In this document: piece by piece, positions 26,890 through 38,936 of the stretch | Position numbering within the stretch: position 1 is the stretch's first letter | Layout: each line of letters starts with the position of its first letter | Origin: Scortum barcoo | Lineage: Eukaryota > Chordata > Actinopteri > Centrarchiformes > Terapontidae | Length of the DNA stretch: 64,000 bases | Direction: 5' to 3' | NCBI GenBank assembly: GCA_023238725.1 | Contig: CM041546.1 | Coordinates: forward strand, 11,573,028-11,637,027 | Program-made: the position numbers and the translations under genes | The notes under the pieces: generated by a model | The model's database searches: none | What the model was told of the DNA's origin: nothing | Seen by the model: only the letters and a program-made list of their open reading frames with translations

Positions 26890-26962
26890 CCTCTTTCCAA
26901 GAGGATAATCGATTCGGTAATTTCCCAGCTTGGGATCAATAAAGTATATCTATCTATCTATT
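26890..26962 (+). mobile_element. 3' tail of a non-LTR retrotransposon, 5' truncated
   Basis: The motif AATTTCCCAGCTTGGGATCAATAAAGTAT runs directly into a (TATC)n tail. This is the usual ending of fish CR1/L2-like LINEs that prime on short tandem repeats. Only the end is recognisable and the left boundary is uncertain. Confidence 0.55.
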
Positions 26963-27068
26963 CAAATCTGTCCCACCAAGAATTCTGTAGATGTGAACTT
27001 TCTGTCATATTTTCTCTCTTTCAGTGTCTTTCCTCTTTCAGAAAGGCACAGACCTTAACATTTGCTGC

Positions 27069-28903
27069 TCAGGCAACAGAGTGATTCTCTGTCTCCTTCA
27101 GACATTCTCCATCTGTGAGGCTCAGCAGAGCCGACCTCTGGTCACTGGTCCTTTCTCCATTTGGGTCTGAATCTCCAGCTAAACCCACCAAACCCTGGTC
27201 CTGCTCTGAGCGGCTGGGCTCTACCTCTGGATAAATGATGAGGAAACAGGCAGTAAGGAAGCCGAGGAAGGAGCCCCCAGAGGCCACAGCAGGAATGACA
27301 CGCACAGTGCCAACTGCTTCTACTACGGCTCCGAGGGCCGATGCAACCAAAATCTGGCTGATATAGACCTATAAATGTAAGAAATAAGAATAATTCAACA
27401 CAACAGAATACACTGTAATGGCACTCTAGAGCAAAATGCACACAAACATGGCAGAGATTTGAAAAAATAAATACTTCATATTATTGTCACCAACAGCCTT
27501 TATTGTAGAGTCTGTGAATCACTTTGAATATAACCAAGAATGACTGTGTCACGGTTTGGGTGTGGCTCATTTCAATTGAACATTTTTATTTGGATGGATG
27601 CCAATGGACCATCTTAGGTTTAGAGGTGGGGTTTAAGAAGTGAAAGAAGGATGAATGCTGACCTGGCAGGATAAGATAGCGCAGTCAATACCAAAACCTC
27701 TCCTGGTGTTTGCTGGACTGTGGTGAATGTACTGAGGAGAGGAACAGCAGACGACACACTTCAATCACATATCCCACAGATTATCTGTGCAGGTTTTCAT
27801 GATGTAATGTTTTAGGCTTTTAGGTGAAGTTAAAAAAAACTATTCAATCTGACCAAGTTACCTTCCTGTAGTGCTTTGAGGCAGTATCTACATACACAAT
27901 TTCTGCTACAATTGTAATATCAAAATATTACATTAACTCCAATTGCTGACTTAACTAGTTTAAATGTTTGCACATTTAGAGTACTGTTGATTGCAAATCC
28001 TCTACTGAAGGACCAAAGCTAAATGATGCACAAACACTTTAAAATAGGTAGGGCAGCGAGTGTGCATGGATGTGTGTACTGTCTGTTTGTGTACATACCT
28101 CTTTAATTTCATGGTACTGCCCAAGCAGTGCGTAGGGACAGTAGGAGATACTCATAGAGATGATGCCCATGCTACTGATCATCACCATGGCAACATAAAC
28201 ATTAGGGAAGATGGCCATGACAGCAGTTCCTAAGGTTAGTGGGAAACATCAATTACCCTTTATTTTGCATACCCATTAAGATAATGTGCAGCTGATCTCA
28301 ATTCCAATGCACTTCACTTAAACAGCGTACTAGAGTTTTCTAGTCTATTGTGGCAACTGACCTATGGAGAATCCCAGAGTTCCAACAATGTAGATAACCT
28401 TAATGCTCAGATCAAAATTATCCAGGTACTTCTGAAGGATTGCTGAGTGGAGAGAGAGAGGCATCAATTATTGGAGACAGCGTAGAGAAGCATATCAGAA
28501 AAGGGAGGGAAAGGGTTTAATTGTATCACTGACTCGTTTTGCACCAAACACAGCAGTTAGGGGATTAAAATTCAAAATTTGAAATGGAAACAGTGTTTTT
28601 GTTTTACCAGAGCAGACAGCAGCAGTAGCAGCATAGACCACCAGACCCCAGCAGCCCATCTGTACTCCTCTGCTGTAGTTTTGTAGCTCTGTGGAATTAG
28701 CTGACGCCTGAAAAAAGTGGAATAATTTTCAGCAGTGTTACTGTCACACTGGATAAGTAACATTACAGTGTATGTATGTGTTATATATTACTTTGTGTTT
28801 ATTCATATGTGTCCCGTGGCAAATTAAAAATGCCAAATGATGTCAGTAAGCACAAGTAAACTTCAATCTTCAACCAATACAACACACAGTGGCATGCGAT
28901 TGG

Positions 28904-28951
<48 letters not shown>

Positions 28952-31900
28952 CATGTGGGGTCTCCATGGTAGATGACCTGCCCCATGAAATCAGTATAAA
29001 ACACAGCTTCTGCTATAATGGAGAACCATGTGAGAAGGTGACACACACACAATCTCCACAGCTGCCTCGGCATCTATTGAGGACAGAAAGGAAAAATGTC
29101 AAGACTAGCAGATAAATATGAAGAAAGGATTCCAAAAAAAAGGTTTAATTGTCATCTGCAACAGCAGGCAATTCTCTTAAAATGTTATGAATTCGATAGA
29201 GTGCAATAGTAAAATATGAGAATTAAAGATCAAAATCAGTCATCAATTTTCTTCACCTTCAGCATGGATAACCAGAGGAGTCGAACAGTTGTACCCCTGT
29301 CTGTTCCTCCATCGCTGCTGGAGCCCTCAGATGACAGACTGCTGGCTGAAAGCTGCAACTCTCGCCTGTTTGCATGCTTCTGGAGGTCACACAGGTCATT
29401 CAGACTGCGGGAGGAGGTGATTGGCCGAGGTCTCAAAGGTGCTGAGCGTCGCAGCCGGTAGCGCTGTGATCCCACTCGTCCATAGTAAGAGAAAGTGAAG
29501 GAGGGCTGGAGAGAAGAAAAGACCAGACATCTGCCTTTTCACTTTTGCAAAATGAACTTTGATGACAAGAGAATATTTTATGACCATTACAGACAGCAAT
29601 TTTAAAAATGGTAAATGCATCTGTACTTGTCTGTAGAAGGTGTGTGGGTGTGGCCGTGATGAAACTGAGGTGTTAGAAAAGTGGTTTGCCAGCCTAGTGG
29701 AGGCGTGATCTTTCACTGCATTGGAGTTGTTGGAAGAGGGCATGGTAGCATTCACACCATTGGCAGCATTGACCTGCTGGGACAAGAAAAAGGCACAGAC
29801 ATTTAAAGACAAAATAAAAATAGTAGACATGGGACTACAGATATGTGAAACACTGTAAGAGGGTTTCTGTTCCATATATTGTGTATTGAAAAAAATAATC
29901 ACACATCAAATCGCTTACTGAAAATGACACTTAATGTAATTTTTTTCTGTTATGGCAATGTAATTTTTAGACAACAAAAAATACCATCTTCCACTGCAGC
30001 AGCTGCTTTCACCTGTGTTTTCAGATGTGAGCCCTGTGTGCCAGAACTGATCTTAAGGAGAGAAGAAGGGCCATTTGTTGGGCCCTTAAGCTCAGGTCTA
30101 GCTGGATTTGTAGGCTCATTGGCTACCATCTCATCAGTGAGGGCAGATGGTCCACCAGAAGGAGACGGGGAGTCAGTACTGTGGTGCGATGGCTTGAAAA
30201 CATCTTCTAGATCTCTCTGCGTCTCTGGTGCAAAGAGATTAACTTCAAACAGGAACAGTTGTAAGTTTGGGTCGAGGTCAGAATCCAACTCGATTGTAGC
30301 ATCTGGCATGGCTAAGACTGAATCGCTTTTACTCCGCACTCGCTCCACAGTGAGGAAGTCCATTTCCCCTTCCTCAGGATCTGATTCGTTGTCCTCGCAG
30401 GACAGGGGGGCAGAAGCATCTTCCTCTGCGATCACATCTAGTAAAGGTGGCGTGTGGCCAACAGGCCTGAAAGACAACTGGCCGGTAGACTCCCCAATCC
30501 CTGTCATTTTAAGGTGGTTGGATGGCGTGAAAGATTGCTCAGGGATACTGAGCATGTGCAGTGTGACGGAGATAATGAAGATGTTGCCTGCAAACAGGAA
30601 GAGGACCTGTTCTTGTGATCTAAATGCTCGGCCTAGAGCTGTGCCAGTCCAGTCAAGTCCACCCAGCATGTAGCCCACAGCACCTCCGAGCCCTGGAGAG
30701 ACAGGTAGACACACATGCCAATCATTGTACAATACAGAATGTAAAAGTCTAAAAGCCAATATTTACATGTCAACGTGGACAGTATGTGTCTATGTGGGTG
30801 CATGTCTTACCAGCAGAAAAGGCATGAATATTCAGAGCCATATCTTGCTCCTCCGTGTCAGCAACATCAAGAAGGTAAGCTCGGATTGGTCCCTCAGAGG
30901 CATCAGCACAGAAGTCCAGCACTACCACACCGACTACAGTGAGGACGATGCCAATTGGCTGGCTGCTAGGAGTATCACCAATGGAAAGCCCTGATAGATC
31001 AGTGCAAAATATAGATGAGGTTAAACATTAATTATTAAAATTTGTGAGTGGTGATCTCCTTTGACAGCTTCTACTCACCTATTAATGATCCATTTAAAAA
31101 CAGCGCCACTCCCAGCAACACACCTACACACAGAGCCAGAATGAATGGTCGTCTCCGGCCCCAGCGCAGAGTACATCGGTCACTGGCTGAGCCAATCACA
31201 GGCGTGAAGAGGAGACCCAGGATAGGACTGAGGAACCATGTTAAACTGTAATACTGCTCAGGAAGACCTGGAGAATGCACATAAACAAAATGGCGGATTC
31301 ATTAAAATGCATTAAATCAGATGAGAGCTAAGCTAGGACTATGACACCAGTCACAGTATACTATTGTTGGACAAGGTGAAACCATTTTTTAAATTACGTT
31401 TTGGAGAGAGACTTGATATGAAACAATTCTTTAACTAACACGTGCCTCTGCCTTATTAACTTTGACTACACTGTGAAATAATAAGCAACATCATTTGACC
31501 AACATACTGTATAGTGCGAAAATGTCTGTGCTGTCCCAATATTATGGCCTTGGAGTCCAGTATTTTTTAAACAATGACATGCCAATGAAATAAAAGGCAT
31601 TAGAGGGCAAACTCTTTGTCCATATGCTAAAATGCAAGAAATTGAGAGCTGTCAAATGTTTTCATTGAATTTAATATATTTTATTTGGTGTTTTTGTTAT
31701 AAACCTATCTTTAACTTGGTCTACTTACCTAGTGACTCATAGTATGCTCTTTGTGGTTAATTACTCATTCCTACTCAGTCCTCTTGGTTCAAAAATCAAC
31801 ACACTGAGCCAAACTTTTCAGGTTGGTTATGCAGGAACTTACAAGAATAACTAAAATGCTGAAAGCCTGGGCAGAGATGTCCCCCTCCTCCCCCCATTTT

Positions 31901-34900
31901 CTTCTACACACAAAAAGGTGAAAGTTTCCCAATGTTCCACTGTTTATGAAAGCATACCACATGACAGCTCTTGCATACCAATGCATGGCTAAAGAACCAC
32001 TAGTGCTCTTAAACAGCTTCCTTTACCGACAGCTTTTAGGGTGGCAGTAGTGTTTCAGATAATGGAGGCAGCCTGTTACATCAACACAGACAGAAATATG
32101 CAGCAACCAGCCAGGAAAGTGATGAAAACACCTCCATCTCCAGTTAACCCTGCCATAAAACAAAACTAGGCTTCAGCATGCACTGAAATCAGGAAACACT
32201 GAAACAATCTGGCACAAACCTATGGGACATAATGCACCCATCAACTGTCAGTTATAATGAAAAACAACTCTCTCTGCTAGATGACAATAAGATGATTTTC
32301 CACTCCTTATAAAGAAGTACATTTTTAGCTTCAGTGTAAAATCAGATGTATCTGAATCCAGTCAGCTGACTGCGTGAGCTGGTTGGTTCTCACGGGAACA
32401 ACATGTTACCCACGCTGTGTTTCTCTGCTGCAGCCTTCTCTCTCTCTCTTAAGTCAACAAAATAGCAGATGACTCTCTCTGTCTGTCTTTCCCACTGCTG
32501 CTCACTCCGTTTTATCAGCGGGCTCACTGCAAGATTTAAAAGGTAGCCCTGTGGAGTTTTTGACCTCTAATAGTACTATGAAGTATTTTTGTTATGACTG
32601 GGTTTCCGTTTTCTTAGTCTCATGCATGCGGACAAGGATGCACGTGCACGTGCAGGCATGTGTTGTGATATGTTGTGGTGGTAAAATACCAATATAAGCA
32701 GCGATGTTCCAGAAAGAACATGGAAGAAAGTAAGTCAGATAGTCAGACTGTAGTAAACAATGATAATTCAGGTTTCACAAACAAACAATGCAAATGTCTA
32801 ATGAGAAACAAAATGCATCCAATACATTCATTAGACTTCAAAGACAAACAATATGTTTTTGTGAATACCAGTGTTGTAAAGCTTCAATGTTGTAAAGCTA
32901 CAATAGTTACTTTACAGTGGCTCATAGCTCAGTCACACTTAAAGTCAAATTTTTGTTCAGATTGGAGTACGACCTTTCCATCAGTCAACCATCAGTTACA
33001 TTTGATTAATACATTTAGTCAGATCACTGTGTAACATAGGAAAATATGACATAAAATTCCCTTGTTTGTGGTATAATTTCATAAAAAAAGCCACTTGTAA
33101 CAGGACAACAATTAATAAGATCCTTCTTTTAAGAACTATTGTTTTTTCACTTTAACATACTCTACTGGAAAAAATAATTTGATCACACTGGTGTGAGTAC
33201 TTTGAGGTGTGTGCTCCTAGTAAAATGAGAAATTGTGTGATTTAATTATTGGCTTATTATCATTATTACTTGATAATACTTTATAGTCCAACCCAAAGCA
33301 CAGCATGTCATAAAATCTTGCAAGCAATATAAAATAAACACAAAACTGGAGTTCTGTGCAGCTTTGACTTAGTAATACATTTTATCCGATCTGATCCATG
33401 TTCATGTTAAATAGTGTAAGTTTTCACCTGTAACGAATCTTTCCAAACAAGGTTCCACAGCCTACAGTGTGTATTTGGAGTCAACAAACATGAGCATGGG
33501 AGCATGAGCATGGGAGCATGAGCCTTAAAAATTTACATTTACTCACACAGACTATCCAAAAGTGATCACAAATGTTCATCAAATGTGAACAGCCCTTTAG
33601 ATAGATTTATTTGGCAATAATAAAGGTAAACACAAAACTGCATCAGCACATCCTGAATCATGAATCATCATGAATAATATTGGATGTACTGTGTGTTTTC
33701 AGTGTTGACTATAACAGAGTAAACCCCCTAAAAACATGCAGCTAATGTTTCAACTATTCAAACTAGCAGTGCTTTACCCAGGGTTAACACCTTAACAACA
33801 GCAACACTGAATCTGAAGAGGTAAAGAAACAACGTTTAGAATAAAGTTTTTTTTTTTTTTTTTTTTGCTATCCAGCATCTGTTTAAAGTTTGGATGTGCA
33901 TACCTCTCCTGCTTTAAAGTAACTTACTTAGAAAAGAGTCAACTTTAACAACAAGTGTGACCGCTACCTCAGACAAATAACACTACCCCATGACAATCAC
34001 CCAAATTATACAGCTGATTGTTCACAAAAACATCTAGCCTTGGACTTTGGGTTATGAAAAGAAGACAACTCATTTTACATATAGCCACAAAGCAAATGAT
34101 TGACTACATTTAACTGACTCTATGCATTTTCCACATATGTTATTTCCACATATATAACTGGTATAGTAACAAAGCAAAACTGGATGCATAGAAAATGCTT
34201 TCAAAAACATTGTGGATGGGGTTTGGTTGAATGTTTTTACCATAATCTTATATATTATATAATATATTGTGAAGAGAGAGAAAAACAGGGAGACTGAAAT
34301 GTGCTGTGTTAGACATTCTTGACATACCTAGTCAGGGGAAAATGCCTTTGTTCCATTTCTGCTATGGTGGCAAACCTGACATCTGACAGCTCCTGGTTGG
34401 CGACTGCTGGGCACACAGGTTACACGACACAGAGGTGCAGCAGGGGAAATCAATAGGTCCACTCTGGCTTATGCAGTAACAGTAAAATGCCACAATACTG
34501 CCGTTGCTTCCTGACTACAGTTGTAGCCGGAAATTAGACTGATTGTTGGATAGCTGTGGTGGGTGCAAACTTAAACTAAACCCAACAACATGTTCATAGC
34601 TGAATCAGGACAAACAGTCGGTGTGGGTCTTCTAATTTCTTGAGATTAAACAGGGGAAGGCTGCCACAAACATGTCCCTAAGATTCCAGGGTAACCAGAA
34701 CGTGCTACACAGTGCATCTACTGCGAAAACCAGCGTTGAAACCTCACCTTACTGATGGTGCTATTATCCTAACGCTGTGTACCTTAAGTGGGAGGAGGTG
34801 CATGGAGTCTAATAACTCTGCTATGTCTGAATAAGCCCGGCAATGTATATTTACACAGGTATGTGTGCTTGTCAGTGGCACTTACCCGTCTGTTGTGCAC

Positions 34901-35313
34901 AAGTGTGTAATACAGGTTCTGCTAATGTCTGCGTCCCATGCCTAGCGTTCACGTTTAGATACCCCTGACAGATTGATATCAGTTGGACATTAGTTCAAGC
35001 AAGAAAAGAAGAGCAAGAATGTGTCTGTCTCTATATGACTGTATTGTGTCTTCTTACCTATCCGCAGCAGCACCGGCGTCACAAGGGCTGTCTCCATGGC
35101 GTAGCAGAACTCACGTCCAAACATCACTGCTCCGTGCATTACCCAGCGATGCAGAGGGATCTGCATGCGTCTGCCCTCCTCCACCTCCTTCTCACTGTCG
35201 CTCTCTTCCACTTCTTCTTCCTTAGGTCTCATCTTCTCTGGAAGCCCAGAGGAAGCCTTCTTTTCCTCGGCTTCTTCTCCCATTACTGTCTGGTTTGACT
35301 TCAGAGGAACCAT
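27069..35313 (-). CDS. slc45a4: Solute carrier family 45 member 4 (MFS transporter)
   Basis: Twelve-TM major facilitator of the SLC45 family. Family members are proton-coupled sugar transporters, and SLC45A4 has more recently been linked to polyamine transport; substrate cannot be read from sequence. The first coding exon ends with RWVMHGAVMFGREFCYAMET (TM1). The next carries the MFS signature GSASDRCTLRWGRRRPFI. The 680-nt exon encodes TM6 plus a long acidic cytosolic loop. Later exons hold MPRQLWRLCVCHLLTWFS (TM7), MGCWGLVVYAATAAVCSA, SMSISYCPYALLGQYHEIK, and VYISQILVASALGAVVEAVG near the C terminus. The predicted length is about 833 aa, slightly above human isoforms. Phases agree everywhere except at the donor at 28952, which leaves two surplus bases. 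With the canonical donor the reading frame would shift before TM8. Confidence 0.94.
28905..28949. repeat. (TG)n microsatellite abutting the slc45a4 donor
   Basis: An uninterrupted TG run on the plus strand, (CA)n in the slc45a4 transcript. It begins four bases into the intron if the canonical donor at 28952/28951 is used. Confidence 0.97.
31268..35057 (-). other. slc45a4: First coding-region intron of slc45a4
   Basis: A 3.8-kb intron between LRI-G and LPEQYY coding sequence. It is AT-rich with no supported exon on either strand. It contains a poly-T run (33847-33866), a small tandem repeat of a 14-mer (GAGCATGGGAGCAT) near 33488-33524, and ordinary low-complexity DNA. Confidence 0.6.
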
Positions 35314-37260
35314 TTAATTTGCTGGATGGCTGGTATTTATCAATGTATACAACCTGTTTCTGCTATTCTCCTATGTGTTTAAGCAGAACTGTTCTTGTTA
35401 TTATATATCAATATATATCAAATATGCAATGTCCATGGTTTTCATCTTGAACACTCACTGTGGAAGATTCCCAAGATTAATCAGCGAGCATCTCTGCTGG
35501 TCCACACCTTCGGGTTTCAAAGCCAAACAACTGCAAATAATTGACAAGGAGGCAGGAATAACCATTGTTATTAGATTAATGTGTCCAAAAAATGGACGAG
35601 GTAAAAATACGTTCCACATATATCATCATGTGGCCATCATGCCGATATGAGACCAGCTGGCTCAGTCACCCAGTGTGAGACTGCAGTGTTCCTCACTGTG
35701 GCTCGCACAGTTTCAAAATTCAGGAAGAACAGGGTAGTCCTACGCAGCTCCAGAGGTATATGCAGGGGAGGAGCGGGGCAGAGCAGAAGAGGTGGGAGAA
35801 GGGGGGTGGCGGTGTGTGTAGTGTTATGGATTCCAGTAGCCGTGTTTTTGGTAAGCTGCGAGAGGGGCTAGAATAGATCTGCGAGTGTCTTTTCAGCGTC
35901 CAGTATTTGCATTGTGTAAGAGTAGCGTGTGGGTCTGCAGAGGTTTATGTGTGCATGTAAGTGCACTTCCAGGCAAGTCAGGGTCAAAGCATGTGGAAAC
36001 TCCTGACCCACTGAGTGACACATCAACCTGGAGAAACAAAACGCAGTTAAGACAGTTAGCTATAAAACAATACACTGCCACACATTCTGTGTCTTAACCT
36101 ATTTTGTTAATTTACGTCCATAATTTACAAATAATAACAGATCCTGCTAATAAAGCGCCATTATTTAAAATCTTTTATAAAACTGCTTCTGAGCAGTTGT
36201 GTCATTATAGAAAATAAAAAATGCTCATGGCTTAAGAGAAGGTTTATAGATAAAATAGCCACCATAAAACAAAACAAAGGAACAAGAAGTTCTGACTATC
36301 TGAGATTACAGTACCATAAAGATTTTCACTCATGTATCTTCTTCAGTCTGTTAAACTCAGTGACATTGCCAGTAACCATAATATATGGAGCAGAAAATTG
36401 GCAGTTATCAGAGGCACGAACAAAAGTCACCTTAAGAAATCATCCATTATTGCAACACAACGGATGTTGCATAATTGCGAACAGTAGAAAAGCTGTTAAA
36501 ATCTCTTTAACCAGTCAAGTAAATTACATCGATGTGTCGTTTCGCTGCTCGGTCACTTTCTGTCTGTCTGTTTGTCCTTCCTGGGGTTCACAAAGGGCAG
36601 GTATCATACAATAAAAGGTTAGGTCACGTCTAAGTTAATGTTTGAACAAAACAAACTAAGCCTTAAAACGGCCCTGTGCAACTTTGTGTCGTGGAGTAAC
36701 CTGCTTCAAGCGTGCGTGTGTGCGTGTGTGTGTCTGGGGGGCTTGCTGAACCGGTCAGGACATGTTTCGCTCAGGAGCAGCTCTGCTAACGGGAACCTCG
36801 ACTCACCTGAGCTTCCCACCGACCTGTCCCACAGCCTACATTATTAATAACTGAGCTCCATCAGTTTGTTTGCCCGTGGGAGCAGTGCACACCTGACTCC
36901 GGACACACACGCGTGTGACTTGTGGCTGGTGATACCTTGGCGAGGCTGCTTTGGCTAATAAATGAATGCAGCTAACGTTAGCGAGGTAAGACGGGGGGAT
37001 GTCAGCATACCTGAGGTTTCACTCCGTTAGCATGAAGTGAAAGCCGCTCCGCGCTGTGTAAAGTTTCAATGACGTGACAGCTGAAAAAAAACAAAAAACA
37101 AAAACAACTCTCGGTTTTGGGGTTAGCACTCCAGCTAACCTTTGCCAGCTAACTGAGTGACCATCTGCTTTACTGCACTCATCAATCTCATTGGTTTCCA
37201 CAGTAACAAAGCGAGGCGTGGTCACGCCGATGACGCCATCAAGCGACTCACCTACGGAGG
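35314..37260 (-). promoter_or_regulatory. slc45a4: 5' leader and promoter region of slc45a4
   Basis: Two strong minus-strand donor sites without coding potential mark likely untranslated first exons: AACCTCAG|GTATGCTG at 37011/37010 and GGAAGCTCAG|GTGAGTCG at 36807/36806. Both lie in a GC-richer block. CRE-like motifs TGACGTGA (near 37071) and ATGACGCCA (near 37228) and a short GC box (GGGCGGGG near 37260) sit upstream. I therefore infer a promoter at about 37.1-37.26 kb and possibly an alternative first exon near 36.8 kb. The acceptor of the ATG exon is not obvious. Sequence from 35.3 to 36.8 kb holds nothing else I can support. Confidence 0.5.
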
Positions 37261-38936
37261 GCGGGGAAGTAATGATGGTTCACTCAGCGTGGTATTACTC
37301 ATCAATAAATGATAATACCAATAGTAAAGAAAATACAGTGATAGTATAGTGCAGTATCAATCATTTTAAAAGAGGTTCTACATTTCAGCTTTGCAATAAT
37401 GGAATATTTAACTTACTTACATCATTTCAATATTTTTATTAATAATAGTATTGTTATTATTGTTGTTATTGTCATAATTATTATAAATTAATTCCTAAAA
37501 ATATACGATTCAACGGCTAATTAGTCTTATTTTACATTTGAAGGTGTTCTAATGTTTATAACTTTTTTTTTTAAATCATGAGACAGGGTAAATTACCGGA
37601 TCAATACATAAAGCAAAGCAGATCGTTGGACATCTCTTTATTCCACCCTTTTTTCTCCTATATACATGTAATGTGACATTTCTTTCCTGCAAAGGGAAAC
37701 AAATGTCAACAATACAATACACACTTTGTTATAAGAAGACAATATTATTACAGCCCAGATGTTCACATTGCAGCTGGTTTCAGCCATCCAAGCAGTTTCC
37801 ATATGAGTTATGCGTTTTTCTTGGGGCTCTTACTGTAATGCTCCTCCAAAGGGAGTGCAATGTTGCCCTCTGCTGAACAAAAGTGGTAATCCATCCATCC
37901 ATCCATCCATCCTCTATTCCTGCTTTATCCTGACACACAGGGTCGCAGGGTATCTTGTCCCAGCTATCTTGGGCGAGAGGCGGGGTACACCTGGACTGGA
38001 CTGGACGCCAGTCAGTCACAGGGCTGACGTAGATAGACAGACAACCACTCACATTCACACCTAGGGGCAATTTAGAGTTGCCAATTAACCTAACCTGCAT
38101 GTCTTTTGGATTGTGGGTGGAAGGAAGCTGGAGTACCCAGAGAGAACCCACGCAGGCACAGGGAGAACATGCAAACTCCACACAGAAGGGCCTGTGTCAA
38201 CCGGGGATTGAATCCAGAATCCAGATCTTACTGTGAGGCGACAGACAGTGCTAACCACTATACCACCGCTGCCCAAAAAGTGGTAATCATTCCTGGATAT
38301 TTTCTTAAGGTGTCTTATTTCTCATTTCTTTGCAGAGCCATGTTATGTTGCCAAAATGTAAACTGTTCTCATCAGTTTTACTGCAGGTTTCAGTTTTTTA
38401 AGATGAATTGACTTTTAACACAAGAGATATTCCTTGCTCAAGTACATTTTAAAGGTAAAATATACAAGATCATGGAGATCAGGAGCATGGAAGATGTAGA
38501 TAATGAGACTTGACATTATGTCACTTATGTATCAAGTAATGTCAAGTAAAGTCAAGTAATGATAGACAAGTCAGGTTTATATTCTTTTGTATTGTTTGAA
38601 TTTGGCAGCAAATTGATCTAGCAGATCGGGAGATTGTCTCATAGTTGATAAGTGGCAGGTCCAAAATCATGGGAAGGTTTCTTGGCATGATGACAATGTT
38701 TAGTTGCAGACTAAATTAGTCTCTTGTCAATGTCGTAATTAAATCAAGTAGTTGACAGAAGTTTTTTAGGTGGTGGCTGTTGATCCTGAGCTCCTAGCAC
38801 TGTGCCATTATGCACTGATGCACGCTGATGCTGCTGGTCAGCTCGTTGCAGGGTCCAGAAATATCAGCCACCCTTCCTTTGATGACTGTGACATCTCTGT
38901 AACTTTCAGTTCTCTTCACCCAATGTGTAATGGGAT
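37261..38936. other. Intergenic, slc45a4 5' side to gpr20 3' side
   Basis: AT-rich, with no supported gene. It holds the SINE at 37891-38275 and a small tandem GTCAAGTAAT-type repeat near 38530-38562. The lower-numbered part past 38937 should include the gpr20 3' UTR, whose end I cannot place. Confidence 0.55.
37891..38275 (-). mobile_element. tRNA-derived SINE with (GGAT)n tail and 12-bp target-site duplication
   Basis: Read on the minus strand, the element starts GGGCAGCGGTGGTATAGTGG, whose TGGTATAGTGG fits a pol III A box. GGATTCAATCC at about 60 bp fits a B box. The body is the conserved teleost module containing GGAGTTTGCATGTTCTCCC, and the 3' end is (GGAT)n at 37891-37912. Identical 12-bp flanks AAAAGTGGTAAT at 37879-37890 and 38276-38287 are a target-site duplication. 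The near-intact duplication suggests a fairly recent, complete 385-bp insertion. The tail means it was probably mobilised by a LINE that ends in the same repeat. Confidence 0.9.

Larger units (their letters stand above)
23346..27068. other. Intergenic region dennd3 5' side to slc45a4 3' side
   Basis: No supportable gene. It holds the hAT-like element at 23900-24270, an LTR-like stretch near 25340-25855, the inverted repeat at 26681-26768, a LINE-tail-like segment near 26890-26962, and probably the short slc45a4 3' UTR, with a minus-strand AATAAA at 26814-26819. Confidence 0.6.
27069..35313 (-). other. slc45a4: Exon map of slc45a4
   Basis: Coding exons in transcript order: 35313-35058, 31267-31079, 30990-30811, 30692-30013, 29773-29627, 29505-29257, 29073-28952 (donor uncertain), 28707-28608, 28442-28362, 28229-28099, 27731-27663, 27368-27069 (stop 27071-27069). 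The sum is 2,504 nt, two more than a multiple of three, and the excess sits at the 28952/28707 junction. The frame of 28707-28608 was chosen because it reads NSTELQNY...MGCWGLVVYAATAAV and closes in phase with the next exon. Confidence 0.88.

Noticed and set aside
28572..28763. Reading RQLIPQ...RWAAGVWWSMLLLLLSAL for the slc45a4 exon at 28608-28707
   Set aside because: It looks membrane-like but is one frame off. The other frame gives MGCWGLVVYAATAAV, matches the family and joins in phase to the next exon.
29879..30673. 264-codon open frame on the plus strand
   Set aside because: It is exactly antisense to the large slc45a4 loop exon (30692-30013), has no recognisable domain and no splice logic. 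It is a shadow of the real exon.
38200..38275. tRNA gene
   Set aside because: A- and B-box-like motifs are present, but no cloverleaf or anticodon arm closes. They form the head of the SINE.
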